In this document: in pieces, positions 35,904-46,474 of the stretch
How the letters are laid out: the number at the start of each line of letters is the position of its first letter
Position numbering within the stretch: position 1 is the stretch's first letter
Assembly: GCA_022578605.1 (NCBI GenBank)
Contig: MU394060.1
Coordinates: forward strand, 62,001 to 126,000
Source: Camillea tinctor
Lineage: Eukaryota; Ascomycota; Sordariomycetes; Xylariales; Xylariaceae
Length of the DNA stretch: 64,000 nucleotides
Reading direction: 5' to 3'
Notes under the pieces: generated by a model
What the model was told of the DNA's origin: nothing
What the model saw: only the letters and a program-made list of their open reading frames with translations
The model's database searches: none
Made by a program: the position numbers and the translations under genes

Positions 35904-36572
35904 GCTGCCATTGTCATCATCATCGTCGACCTCGTCTTCCGAGTCCGATCCAGAGTCAGAAGGAGATCCGTAAGCCACGCCTAGTGCCTCCTGGTCATCG
36001 TCTAAATCCGCGCCCGTGACGGTGCCGGTAAGTTCTGGATAGCATGACAACTCGCTCGGCATCCCAGCCAGCGGGGTCAGCTGTTCCATTGTCTTGTAGT
36101 TTTCGGGGTCGGGCCCGAGGATCTCGATAAGGCCAACTTCCAAATCGGCGAGGTTGTTGTAAGTCATGTAGTCGATGAACAAGGGAAAACAATATCTCAA
36201 GTTAATAACTTCCCCTTTGTAGAGATGCGTTTCAACGGTTTCTGACATGATATGGTAGACGGGATCCGTGCCGCGGATAATATGTTCTTCGGTATTAGTA
36301 GTGATATTACCAGTACTATCCTCGAAATGAGCTTCGAATATGGTATGGCTGACAAGATTATTCCGGAAGACGATTCTTGCCTCCGGCCATTTTTTGTAGG
36401 GTGTGACGAAGTGTTGAGCAACCTGCCGTCGTTTTCGAGGTGATCTGTCGTTCGATACCTCACGTGGTCGCTTGCAATCGCGAGAAGTACTCCGAATTAT
36501 GGTATAGTTGTCGATAGGATGAATTGCGGTACTCATATTGATGTCCATAGTGTTGCTTGAGTAAGTGGCCAT
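35583..36572 (-). CDS. orphan acidic protein with internal duplication and poly-Asp run
   Basis: 329 aa, single exon. ATG 36572 was chosen because the upstream in-frame codon at 36638 is TTG. I do not recognise a family. Residues about 35-52 carry two basic clusters (KRPREV and PRKRRQ), a possible bipartite nuclear localisation signal. The middle (about 55-160) looks globular (YKKWPEARIVFRNNL, VINLRYCFPLFIDYM). The C-terminal 150 residues are highly acidic, with about 14 consecutive Asp encoded by a GAT microsatellite (35863-35903 on the plus strand). This acidic part contains two related copies of a module: ELTGTVTGADLDDDQEALGV..YGS and ELTGLVTGADADADLDALVA..YGS, each followed by Ser/Asp/Glu. 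A nuclear or chromatin-binding role is only a guess. Its position beside the NLR-type block suggests a lineage-specific accessory gene. Confidence 0.65.
35863..35903. repeat. (ATC)n trinucleotide repeat within the acidic protein gene
   Basis: About 13 ATC units on the plus strand, read as GAT (Asp) in the minus-strand gene. Likely length-polymorphic. Confidence 0.9.
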
Positions 36573-38571
36573 GTCGGAAGTAACGATAAGTTGATACAAA
36601 ACCTGCCAGGATAGTTGATGACAGTTGATATAATACAATTCAACTCTCCTAAAATTGGTTGTCGGCTCTTCTGATTCACCCGCTATGACTGATAGGACGG
36701 CAATTCTAAGAAAATTACTGGAATGTATTCAATGCATTATACGTTAGAGCAAGGGGAAGAGATGTTGGAAGCCCCGTTGAAGGCAGTCGTGGGTTGTCAG
36801 TTGAAGAGTCCTCCTAGAAACAATGATTGTATCAACTGTTTTAAGGAAGTTGATCTCTAGGAGTGTAGAGAGTATAGGTAAGTGTGTCGTAGAATGGATG
36901 GGAGCTTGAGGGCTCGTAATAAATTACTTCCCAGGTATGTAGATAGGGTAGGTGAATTGATCCTCGAATATGAATGGGGCTCAATGTCCGCAACAAGCTA
37001 CTCTCAAGAGTGTAAATATGATAGTAAGGGTATTCCTAGGTTGGAAAGAGAGTATTGATGGTTGTAAGATTTTGCTCTTTGAGAGTGTAGACTGGATGTA
37101 AGAGGGTTGTAGAACAAGAAGGGGGGTGTTCAATGTCCGTAAGTAGATGTGCTGGCTTATCGAATGATGTCTCGAAAATGAATCATAATTGAAGCCTCGA
37201 AAGGTATTCTGTGTATCTCAGGGGAGGATTAAGGGAAAAATGTATATGTAGAAGACAAGGAGGAAGAAGAATCAATAATGGGCAGAGAGATTTGTTTTAT
37301 TCCTGAGCTTGATGGGTTTCCTTTTTTTTGTTGGGAACCCGCGAATCAAACGGACGCGTTGAGAAGTGCATCCTTCATAGATTCACGCGTTTTAATGCCC
37401 GAACTGATAGAGCATAACTACTTCTCATTAGTGACTAATCTTGGAGCTGTTGAGTTTGAAAGGGCTTGAACTATAGTAAAAGTTTCCTTGCCTCGAAACG
37501 CCATGAAGAACTCTACAACTACTAATTTCGAAGTGTGACTCGAGAGAGCAAATATAGGGTAAACTTTTTTTACTATCATTAGTCAATTATGAAGGGGCAA
37601 TGCAGTTAATTACTGGTTTCCGGACGTCACATGCATGTATTCTGATGACTTGTCGTCGCTCGCGTACTTGAGTTTTCTGGCATTTTTTCCGAGGGAGATC
37701 CAGGGGAGTTTGCCACTGCGCTGGATGGTCCATCGATATTCACTTTACAGCTTTTCATTTCGAAGTGCTGGGGAAGTAGTTATATTCCATGAAATATGAG
37801 GTAGTTATAGCATATTTAAAAACGCCCTGGTTGAACTTATCAGTGCCTAGAGACAATATTCTGTTGCTTCCGCAAAGAAGAAGCGAGCCCCCCCCTATTT
37901 CTTCACCCAGTCACAACTAACTACTCCCCCGGCTACGGGAATCTAAATTAAGCATATCTACCTAGGTAGGTACAGATATACACAGACCTGGTTACTGGTA
38001 AGTACTCAACGACTAGTGATGTTTTCTATTGTACTGTACCCTTAAACTCTAAAAACATGCTCTATGTACCATATTCACGCATCTATCCACTCATCTGAAC
38101 ATAGTATTTCTAGCCTAGTCAAGGTTATCCATTAATAATATTAAAATGCATATTAGTATATTAACTGCGGGTAGTGTGGACTAGCGAATTTCTTCAATTT
38201 GATGAATGTAAGATACGACGATACTATCAATCTGGCTACAATGCAGCTAGTTAGCTTAACCCCCTTTTCCTGTCATACTCCTAAATAGAGGTCTCAAAAT
38301 TCTGTCCTACATTCAATATGAAACCTATAGTCAGCCAATCTTAAAAGCTTAAGAGGTCAGATTCTTCAATGTTCAGTTTTGTGCATCTGAACCGAGATTT
38401 GTGTATGTATGTATGTATGTGTGTGGAAAAGGCGGGGGGGGGGTTAACGATTGCATCGAGAACCAAATAACTCTCTTTTAAGAAAAATGCGGAAAAAGAA
38501 AATTAGCTCAAATAGAAGATAAGTTTTTTTTCTCTGAATCTACCTATATAGGTGTGAAATTAGAATTGCCA
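36573..38571. other. intergenic 2.0 kb
   Basis: Upstream of the acidic protein gene and downstream of the signal peptide peptidase gene (both minus). Contains a degenerate tandem repeat (listed separately) and a (GTAT)n tract at 38401-38424. A plus frame at 37278-37469 shows no recognisable character. Confidence 0.55.
36850..37145. repeat. degenerate tandem repeat, about 73-bp period
   Basis: Four adjacent units starting near 36850, 36923, 36996 and 37068 share a pattern around GAGTGTAGA, ATAGGTAAG/ATAGTAAGG and, near the unit end, a TCAATGTCCG or related word before a TAA-rich end. Copies are strongly diverged. Judged by eye only. Confidence 0.4.
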
Positions 38572-40409
38572 TCATTGCACCTGGTCCGGAACAGGTGCTT
38601 CGATGGAAAAGAGGAAGACAGGATAGCGCTGTGGCTGGGCTTCCTTAACCTTATCATCAGCCGATGTCTCCCTGGTTTCCTCTTCCGACATCTTCTTGGC
38701 TGACGAGCCCGCCTCTCCAGCTTCATTAGTAGTAGTGGATTTCATGTCTTTTTTGGCCTCGGTCTTATCACCATTACTTTTACCCTGGATCTCTTTGATG
38801 ACATCTCCATGTCCATCTACCTCCACTATCACATCCATCTTGTCTAGACTGCCATCTTCAGTGTACATCCACATCTCGCGAAGCTCTCCCCGTACAGCAC
38901 CAGTGATCCACACTGAAAGGACAACTCCTGGAACGAGGTAGAGCAGCGCCGGCTGAGCATGGTTAAAGACAGTTAGCATAGCTAAAGTCATCCCTATGGC
39001 TAGTAGATATCCAACCATGGCTGCATAGAAATATGTCTTGGCAAATGCTACTGCCTCTAGTTCCGGTGTGACATTCGAGGAGAATATGCTGCCAAGTGTC
39101 GTGCTCCAGAAACGATTACCCCATTGCCCTTGTGGATTGACATACTCTGGTTTAACGACCATGCGTTGCATCTCTTTGTTCGTGACTAGCTGTCCTGAAG
39201 ATTCGTCTTCACTCTTCAACTCAACCGGAACAAGCTTTTGCTTCCGGTAATAGTAGAGGAAGTGGTCAAATCGGAGACACAACCCAATAAACATACCAGG
39301 AATAACTATGTCACCAAGGCCTAGCATACTAGCTCGAGTAGGTCCTTCGAACACAATCTTTATGGGAACATCGAGTTTAGTGGCGACAGTTACCATGTAC
39401 GGGCTGGGGTACTCGGTTAACTTTATGCTCACAGAAATGAGAGAAAGAAAAAAAAAACTTACGTATAGAAGACCATGTAGATATCGTAGAAGAAGAGCCC
39501 GAACAAAACAGCACTCCCGGTAGCAAAGGTAGTAGGAGACATGAACATGATGCCCGCGTATGAGAAAGCATAGCCCATGATATTCGAAAGCATGATTGAC
39601 TCGGTGGTATAGTAGATAATGTTTGCGCCAATGGCCAAAACAACACCAAGGATATCGTTAAATCTAACCTTAATCTTCTCATCCACAATCCCATGAATAG
39701 AGAGACGAACGGTCCACTGCTCTAAGAAGAGATTGCGAAGTTCCCAGAGAGTTTTATTCAGTGAACTGGAAAACTTGGACTCTGAAAAGAGACCTGGGAG
39801 CGGTGTTTTCTTTTGTTCATGCCACACGCGATCCGTGGAATCCTTAGGAACATAGTATTGACTCCTCTTTTCAGAATCAATATAGTAGATCTTGCCATCC
39901 TTTGCACGCCAGAAAGCCGGAAATATGAAGCTAGTGAGTACATTGAATCCGTCCGCAAACAGTTTCCCCAGACTCGCTAGAGACATGAATGAGAAGTAGG
40001 CGCGAAGGACCTTGTTGATTATGTCCGGATCCTCAAGCCACTTGATCAAATAATAGAGGCCAACAAGAACGGTGCCGGCCAAGATAGGGAACACGATAGC
40101 ATCAGATGGTAGCAATCCTTGGACTAAAGGTTCATCTTGGTCGTCATGCTCTTTCTTGCTGCCCTTCTTGCGCTTGGGGGGTTTTGCAGAGGGTGGACGT
40201 CGGAGAGAACCATGTGATCCAATGTAGATACAGGCTAGGGAAGTGAAGGCGATTTGAAATTCAAGGAGCATCAAGCCTCTATTCTGGAGCAGTACTGCTG
40301 GTATGCTGGCAAGCTGGTCAAGAATGGCATCTTTAGTCCATATTGACCCGGTAATATTGGTAGCGGATATCTCGCTCGCGGCGAGGATCGTTGAATTGTC
40401 AGTTGCCAT
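38572..40409 (-). CDS. signal peptide peptidase (presenilin-type aspartyl protease)
   Basis: An intramembrane aspartyl protease of the ER that cleaves signal-peptide remnants and type II membrane segments; the yeast relative is Ypf1. 592 aa, exons 40409-39463 and 39403-38572, with a 59-bp intron (GTAAGT..CAG) joining MVFYT|PYMVTV. Catalytic landmarks: FYDIYMVF with Asp309 in TM6, LGLGDIV with Asp347 (the GxGD motif) in TM7, and QPALLYLVP near residue 466-474 (the PAL motif) in TM9. Multiple hydrophobic segments precede these (for example MLLEFQIAFTSLACIYIG). A lysine-rich cytosolic loop follows TM1 (PPKRKKGSKKE). A loop of about 60 residues between TM7 and TM8 and a C-terminal Lys/Glu/Ser-rich tail are longer than in animal enzymes. 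No KKXX retrieval motif ends the protein. ATG 40409 is the first in frame. Confidence 0.95.
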
Positions 40410-41486
40410 GTTCCTTCCAGTGTTCCCTTCTGAGTTAGAGGCTTGAAAGATGCCAGCAGTGATGCCAGCAGTGATGCCTATGGTAGGCCTTGTATCGAAA
40501 CCCTATTCCTTCCCGATAGGAGTCATATATCATGAGCGGATAGTGCTGTTATAGAAACCTGATCTAAGTGATCAATAATACACCCCAAGTGAGGGTGTTT
40601 GAGAAGTTTGTATCAAGGTTCCAGGTTAGAAATTTAATGAAGCACTAGTTAATTAGAGAAATTTAACCTTGACTGGAAGATACCTGGCAATGGCCATGAA
40701 GATGGATTTATGGAATAAGACAATTTTGTTGAAGGTTGAAAAGAGCTGAGGTCATGGGCAAACACAAAGGACAGTCAAAAGTATGACCAGATATGTGGCT
40801 TTTCAGAGTATTTGGCTGTGGCTGTGATGGACTTACTCACTACGTAGCTGTGGCCGTGCCCTGGCGGAATAACATTAAGTAAGTGTGTAAGGTCCATCGT
40901 ACCTACCATGTATTGACTTGAACTCTATACTCTCAACTTAAACCTGTGTTTTTAGTTGATAAAAAAAGAAGAAAAAAGGAATTATCACACTAATGAAGAG
41001 TATGTGGCGTGATATCCTAATTTATCACTTGTAGCATGTTAATACTCGCATTTTCAGGTAATAAAATAGTAGGTAATCTACATCAATACAAAATACCTGC
41101 ATATACTGATGATGCTTTACTGAAGTTATGCCTATATACGGAGTACATACTTATTTCTCGATCCACAGTCTGCTTAAATGCATAACATAGGTTATACTAA
41201 ACTGCCCCTCCAGATGAATCCAGACTACTCCGTACCTACACTAAAAATAAGCTCGCCCTTGTTTTTTTTTATCCCCATAGTTACGTCGCATACCTTATCG
41301 TAGTATTTACTTACTTACCTACCTACCTAAAGATAGCGTTTCCGCTCCCCCCAATCCCAATCCAACCTCCAGCTTGCAAATGAAGACGCACGTATAGCTA
41401 TTGTACCCGATCTACCTACCCATCTCTCTCTCCCAACCACCGCCACCACAACTTTCCACCCCATCCACCCCCAAAACGCCTCCAAA
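40410..41486. promoter_or_regulatory. divergent promoter region of the signal peptide peptidase and cyclophilin genes
   Basis: 1.08 kb between two divergently transcribed genes. Has a small tandem repeat near 40450-40480 (GCCAGCAGTGAT units) and a C/T-rich stretch just upstream of the cyclophilin ATG, common in fungal promoters. No gene is seen. Confidence 0.5.
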
Positions 41487-42049
41487 ATGGCCACCGCCAT
41501 CGCCCTCGACACAACCATGGTACGCCCTGCTCCCCCCATCCCCCATCCTCCCCCTCTAACCCCCCGCAGGGAACCATAACCCTCGAGCTCTACACGCACC
41601 ACGCGCCGCGCACCTGCACCAACTTCTCGACGCTGTGCTCGCGGGGGTACTACGACGACACGCCCTTCCACCGGGTGATCCCGTCGTTCATGATCCAAGG
41701 CGGGGACCCGACGGGCACGGGTCGGGGCGGGAGCTCCATCTACGGGGCCACGTTCGCGGACGAGATCAGCGCCTCGCTGCGGCACACGGGCGCGGGGGTG
41801 CTGAGCATGGCCAACGCGGGGCCCGACACGAACGGGTCGCAGTTCTTCATCACGCTGGCCCCGACGCCGTGGCTCGACGGCAAGCACACGATCTTCGGGC
41901 GCGTGCGCGCGGGCATGGGCGTGGTGAAGCGCATGGGTCTCGTGCCGACCGACGCCGATGATCGGCCGCGCGAGGAGCTCAAGATACTGCGCGCTCGGGT
42001 TTTGGAGGATGAGGGGGAGGGGGAGGAGGGGGGAGACGGGGAGAGGTGA
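41487..42049 (+). CDS. cyp1: peptidyl-prolyl cis-trans isomerase, PPIL1-type cyclophilin
   Basis: Catalyses proline isomerisation; PPIL1 orthologues associate with the spliceosome. 170 aa, exons 41487-41519 and 41570-42049. The 50-bp intron (GTACGC, branch CTCTAAC, acceptor GCAG) joins [12 protein letters not shown]. The sequence is a minimal cyclophilin fold: [20 protein letters not shown] carries the active-site Arg and Phe, then [32 protein letters not shown], and [13 protein letters not shown]; the [12 protein letters not shown] stretch has Leu-Asp-Gly where cyclophilin A has Trp121, typical of cyclosporin-insensitive PPIL1-like members. The last about 18 residues are an acidic Gly/Glu tail beyond the usual about 160-aa PPIL1. 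The gene is GC-rich, giving a long spurious antisense frame. It is convergent with the Sgf11-like gene. Confidence 0.95.
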
Positions 42050-42875
42050 GACACGTGTTGGATAGTACAAGCCTGATTATGTGTTAGGGTAGGAGGTATA
42101 TTGTCGGGCGGTGAACGGGGCGATGATGAGAAGGTAGGAGGGGAGAAGAAAGAAAGAAAAAACATGTCAGTAATAATCATTTATATATCAGCTATAGCAT
42201 CGCATCGAATTGGCGTTATGGGCGTACAAGAGAGAAAAAACCGACGGGAGAGGGAAATACAACCCCATTCTGAATCTGGGTTCTAGGTAAATAAAATGAT
42301 ACCAAAGTCAGAAGTCTTGTCTAAAATGATGCTAGTTGATGCGATCCCTAACGCGCAAGTCTATTGAAGAAGAGAAAAAAAGTCAAGTAGAATAAACCAC
42401 CATCAACCCTCTACAGACGAGAAGGTAGAAGAGAAGGAAAAAAATAGAGAACATTAAACGGTCGTTTTTTTATCGTTTTACTAGTTATGTGCAAGGTGCG
42501 TTTCCCTAACGATACAGGATTCTTGTCTTGTCATGTCGTGTCTCTCCGTTAAACGCCCATTGGTAAACATTTCCCCCCCTTTGTAATGCAGAACAAGATA
42601 CCTGAACTCCTAGGTATGTGGTGGCAAGAAAGTGGCCCCACCCTTTAACCCCCTTTTTTTTCAATGCAGACCGTTGGCGTTATACAGATAGCGTGAGATG
42701 GAGAATATTGTTAGGCGAGCCGTGGATATATGATGAAGATTTAAGGGGAAAGAAAAAGGTGCTGTATAGAAGATGCGCTTTTTTCAAGCATGGAGAAGAC
42801 TCGCAATTGGAGACGATAATGTGAGATGGAGATAATTTCCCTGTTTCAACGTAAAATTAATAACCTCTCCCGGTT
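42050..42875. other. convergent 3' region between cyclophilin and Sgf11-like genes
   Basis: 0.83 kb holding both 3' UTRs. Short frames at 42618-42824 show no protein character. Confidence 0.65.
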
Positions 42876-44328
42876 TTACACGACAGGCGGAGAGGATAAT
42901 GTTCCTGAACTTTCGGATTCGCCATCGTCACCCCCGGCTGTCGCCGCTGTAATACTGTTGTTAGAGCCACCGGTGCTGTTGGAGGTCTTCCCGTTGCTCT
43001 TTGACATGGGTGACGAGATGAGAGGTTTTGACACGCCCAGTTTTAATTTCTTAGCTGGGCTGGGCACCTTTGATACCTTCTTCTTTGGCGCAACTTCAAC
43101 CGTAGAGCCATCTACATCGTCGTCGCCCAGCTTCTGCTCGACGACGAGCGAAGAGCCCGTTTTCACCTTCTCCTTTTTGGTACCCGCACTAGCCTTCGGC
43201 TTGACGATTAATTTCTTAGTCGGCACACTGGTAGCAGTAGGCTTCATCTTTTTCTTCTTGTGGGCATCGTTATCCGTCTCGTCTTCATCGTCCATCTCGT
43301 CGCCATCACGCTTTTTGGGGCTATTGGCTCTTGAACCCGGATGTGGAGTTCCTTTTTGACTAGAGGGCGAGGCCCCGTCCGCGTTGCTATTCCCGTTGCT
43401 CGTCCCGTTACTGATTTTCTGCGCGGCAGCACGACTCGCGTTTCGACCGCTGTTGCCAATACACCAGCTCATGTGATTATTCAACCGTGTGACGAGGATG
43501 CACCGCTTGCACTTGCTGCAAGTTGCAGATGGGAATGAAAGCATGTTCGGCGGTCGCGAGGCCGCACCTCCGCCGGTAGCGCCACCTTCGGGAGTTGGCG
43601 TCGCTCCAGGCGTGTCTGAGGACGTGTTCTGTTCCATCTTCTTCTCCATATCCTTCTTCTTCTTCCCTCTACCCGGGCCTTGGGCGACCCAGGTCTGTCC
43701 GTAAATGTCGTAGCCGGGCTTGTCAATGTAAGGATGCTTCTTACAATAGATTATACTCGGATCGGGTTTTCTCGCGCCCTTGCCATCGGTAGGATAGAGT
43801 AACCGGGGCAAGTGACACCGCGGGCAGACAATGTCCTTGGTTGTGATGAGCGGGTTCCCCTTTAACAACACCTTTCCTTCATCGTATATGGCGGCATCGG
43901 TTTCGACTTTGACATCGGGCCGGGCATCGATAGCAGACGAGTCTGAGGCGTCGGAAGCCAGCTTCTCGACGCGAATGGCGGCGGTGGCAGCGCGGGCGAT
44001 CTTCTCATCGCGGTGGACCTTGATTAATAAGTCGTGCACGATGTTGTAGAGAAGGTCGTCAAGCACGGCATGTGCCTACAAACGCGGTGGGATGGTTAGT
44101 AATCACGGTGCATTCCTGACCATCACGACCACGATTGTATTCATGATCACGCGGAAAGGGGATATAATCAGCGCCATCATGGGCCAGCCTCGTAGTGGGT
44201 GTTGGGCCATTTTTTGGTGTTGCGAAGGTGGCACACGGCTATGGATTACTTACAAGTTGGTCCATACTTCCGGCATCATTAGAAGCTTTGATAACCCCTG
44301 CTTTGCCGGTACTTGACGGCGATGCCAT
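42876..44328 (-). CDS. Sgf11-like zinc-finger protein (SAGA deubiquitinase module candidate)
   Basis: 424 aa, exons 44328-44254 and 44075-42876, with a 178-bp intron (GTAAGT..TAG) joining GSMDQL|AHAVLDDLLYNI. The N-terminal helix (AVLDDLLYNIVHDLLIKVHR) resembles the Sgf11 helix that packs into the Ubp8-Sus1-Sgf73 module. A first Cys cluster, CPRCHLPRLLYPTDGKGA with a downstream CKKH, lies near residue 85-115. A second, CSKCKRCILVTRLNNHMSWC near 190-210, has the spacing C-x2-C-x11-H-x3-C and is followed by GNSGRNASRAA, as in Sgf11 fingers that contact the nucleosome acidic patch. The remainder is a long Lys/Ser/Asp-rich low-complexity tail with nuclear-localisation-like clusters (KKKKMK, KKRDGDE). 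The call to Sgf11 is by motif; another SAGA-linked zinc-finger protein is possible. Confidence 0.75.
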
Positions 44329-46474
44329 GTTTAAGTGGAAGAGCCCGGGAATGCTGCGAGTTTATGGATTGAGGAGGAAAGGAATAAGAGAATAAAAAAA
44401 AGAATGTCGGAATTAAATGTGGGATTGCGGGAAGGCGTTTGCTGAATAAGAAAAGAAATTGCTATCTTGGGCAATGCCAGAGTACAAAGCCAGAGTACAA
44501 AAATTGAGAAAAGTCAAAGCCTCCTATTTTTTTAAAGTTAAAAAAAAAGAACTTCTAGGTAAACTTCCTACGCAGGCCCTGGCGAGGCAGTATCAGCTGC
44601 AGGTGCGAAGGGAGATGATGAAAGAATTCCCAGAGCCAAAAAAAAAGGTATCCACTGCTACTAAATTCGTAGGTACCAGTAGCTTGAACAGCCTTGAAAT
44701 CGCACTAGTCTCCACTAGTAGAACTTGAGCTTTTATAGCTGTTAAAAAAAGTACAGGTACCTTTAGATTTGGTACTGTTGGTTGGTTAGACTTTTTTCTC
44801 CTAACTAAAGTTCAAGTTGTCTCTCCTTCCATTCGGCTTTAAATGCGACGTATTCGCCTAGGAGACATCGGACTTTAGGTAAGGTTAAGGTCTAAGTAGG
44901 GGGGTACCTAGGTAAAAGATGACTTGACCAAAGGTGAGAATCAGAAAAATATAAAAAGGAGAGAAACCAGTAAAAGTAAGAATCCAGTATTTATCATAAG
45001 TTATATATACCTAACATTAGGTACCTACATATAAAGCAATATATAAAAGAAGAAGAAGAACTATCCCGTACGTAACTGAGTAATAATGGTAATACATGTA
45101 TGTACCCAACCAAACGAGGCTGATTGATTCGATTGAATTTTGACGGGATGGATTTGTATTGCAAGGAGCCTGACTGAACGAGGACACACGATTGATACAT
45201 GATAATGATGACTGGTGACAGCGTAGACTTTAGTCATTTATCATCATCAGCTACCTAACCTACATATAATGTACACTGGTACCAGTAAGTCATATTTGAT
45301 TATTATTTTACTTTTTCATTTTCAATCAATCACAAGCCAGAAACTAGATGCACAATGCATGACTAGTGGGCGGGAGAGGGCCAGGGAAGAAGGCTATATC
45401 TTATTGTGCTCTTACACTATTGTTTGCATTACCATCCGATCACGCCTGAGTAATATCGGGGGAGGGTAACACTTTGGGTAGTGTTGAGTAACCTATATGT
45501 AATCTAAATAGCCCGGTACAGCTTATCATACGGTGGTGGTCGCTAGTTATTCGCGACATTACAACTCCGTTCCTGGCAATCTATTCCGTCTTGTCCGTCC
45601 GATTATCCCAACCACAGCTAGTAGTAGTAACCCTACTACAACAGCGGAACAATTTCCTACGCCACATATCTACCTATCGTAGGTTATGTACCTCGAGTTA
45701 TAAGTACGTAAGCATGTACATTTAGGTAGATTAAAACATACTACATATGTACCTACAAGTGTCAAGCAAGGGGGGACCGTTTCCTAGCTATATTGAAATA
45801 GGTATAACGATACCCAAAAGAAAGGAAAGCCGGCAAAAAATAAAGAAAAGAAATAGGAATCCGGACCAATAGGCATTTGAAAAAGAAATACACAAAAAAA
45901 TCAGATGAGATTCGGGCTCCGAGGTGGATCTAACCTAGCCGAGAAAAGAAAAGAAAAGAAAAGGGAAAAAGCAAAGACATAAAGATGATGATATTGAACA
46001 CACTAATACTATGCACTACGTAAAAAGACGGAGATGTACTCCGTACAGTCACTACGTACCTGAAAATCCCGAGTTGCATCTTGCTTAAAAGCTTCTTTTG
46101 GAGGGGTTTATATCGGGGGATTACCCTTAAACCCGAATCTAATTTATTAATCTATTTAGTTATCCGAGCATATGACCTGGGGGAACGGATCCCATTGGTC
46201 ACATAACATCCCTATGTACTAACTAAGTAGCCAGTTCTCATACTTTGCATGGTTATGTACTTAGTCGCATCACCCTCGTCTTTCATCTTTGTCGAACTGA
46301 ACTTACACTATCACATGTGATAGACCAGTATACCAATACACCACAACTACACAATACGTAATACACAGTATACAGTACATACCACACATTACCTGTCACT
46401 TTGCCTCCCCAGCAGAAGAAAAAGAAAAGAAAAGAGGCAAAACCCAGAGGAAGCAGTTGACTAGCGAGCCCGTC
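44329..46474. promoter_or_regulatory. divergent 2.1-kb region between the Sgf11-like and acetyltransferase genes
   Basis: Holds both promoters. A plus frame at about 44474-44728 (Lys-rich, MPEYKARVQKLRKVK..) has slight protein character but no recognised family and sits in homopolymer-rich DNA, so it is not called. Poly-A/G tracts lie at 45820-45990 and an ACC/TAC-rich stretch at 46320-46395. Confidence 0.5.

Noticed and set aside
41327..42070. Open frame of 247 codons on the minus strand
   Set aside because: Antisense to the cyclophilin, without motif content, and a by-product of GC-rich codons.
44474..44728. Lys-rich plus frame upstream of the Sgf11-like gene
   Set aside because: No recognised family; the Lys content comes from A-rich homopolymer tracts in a divergent promoter region.
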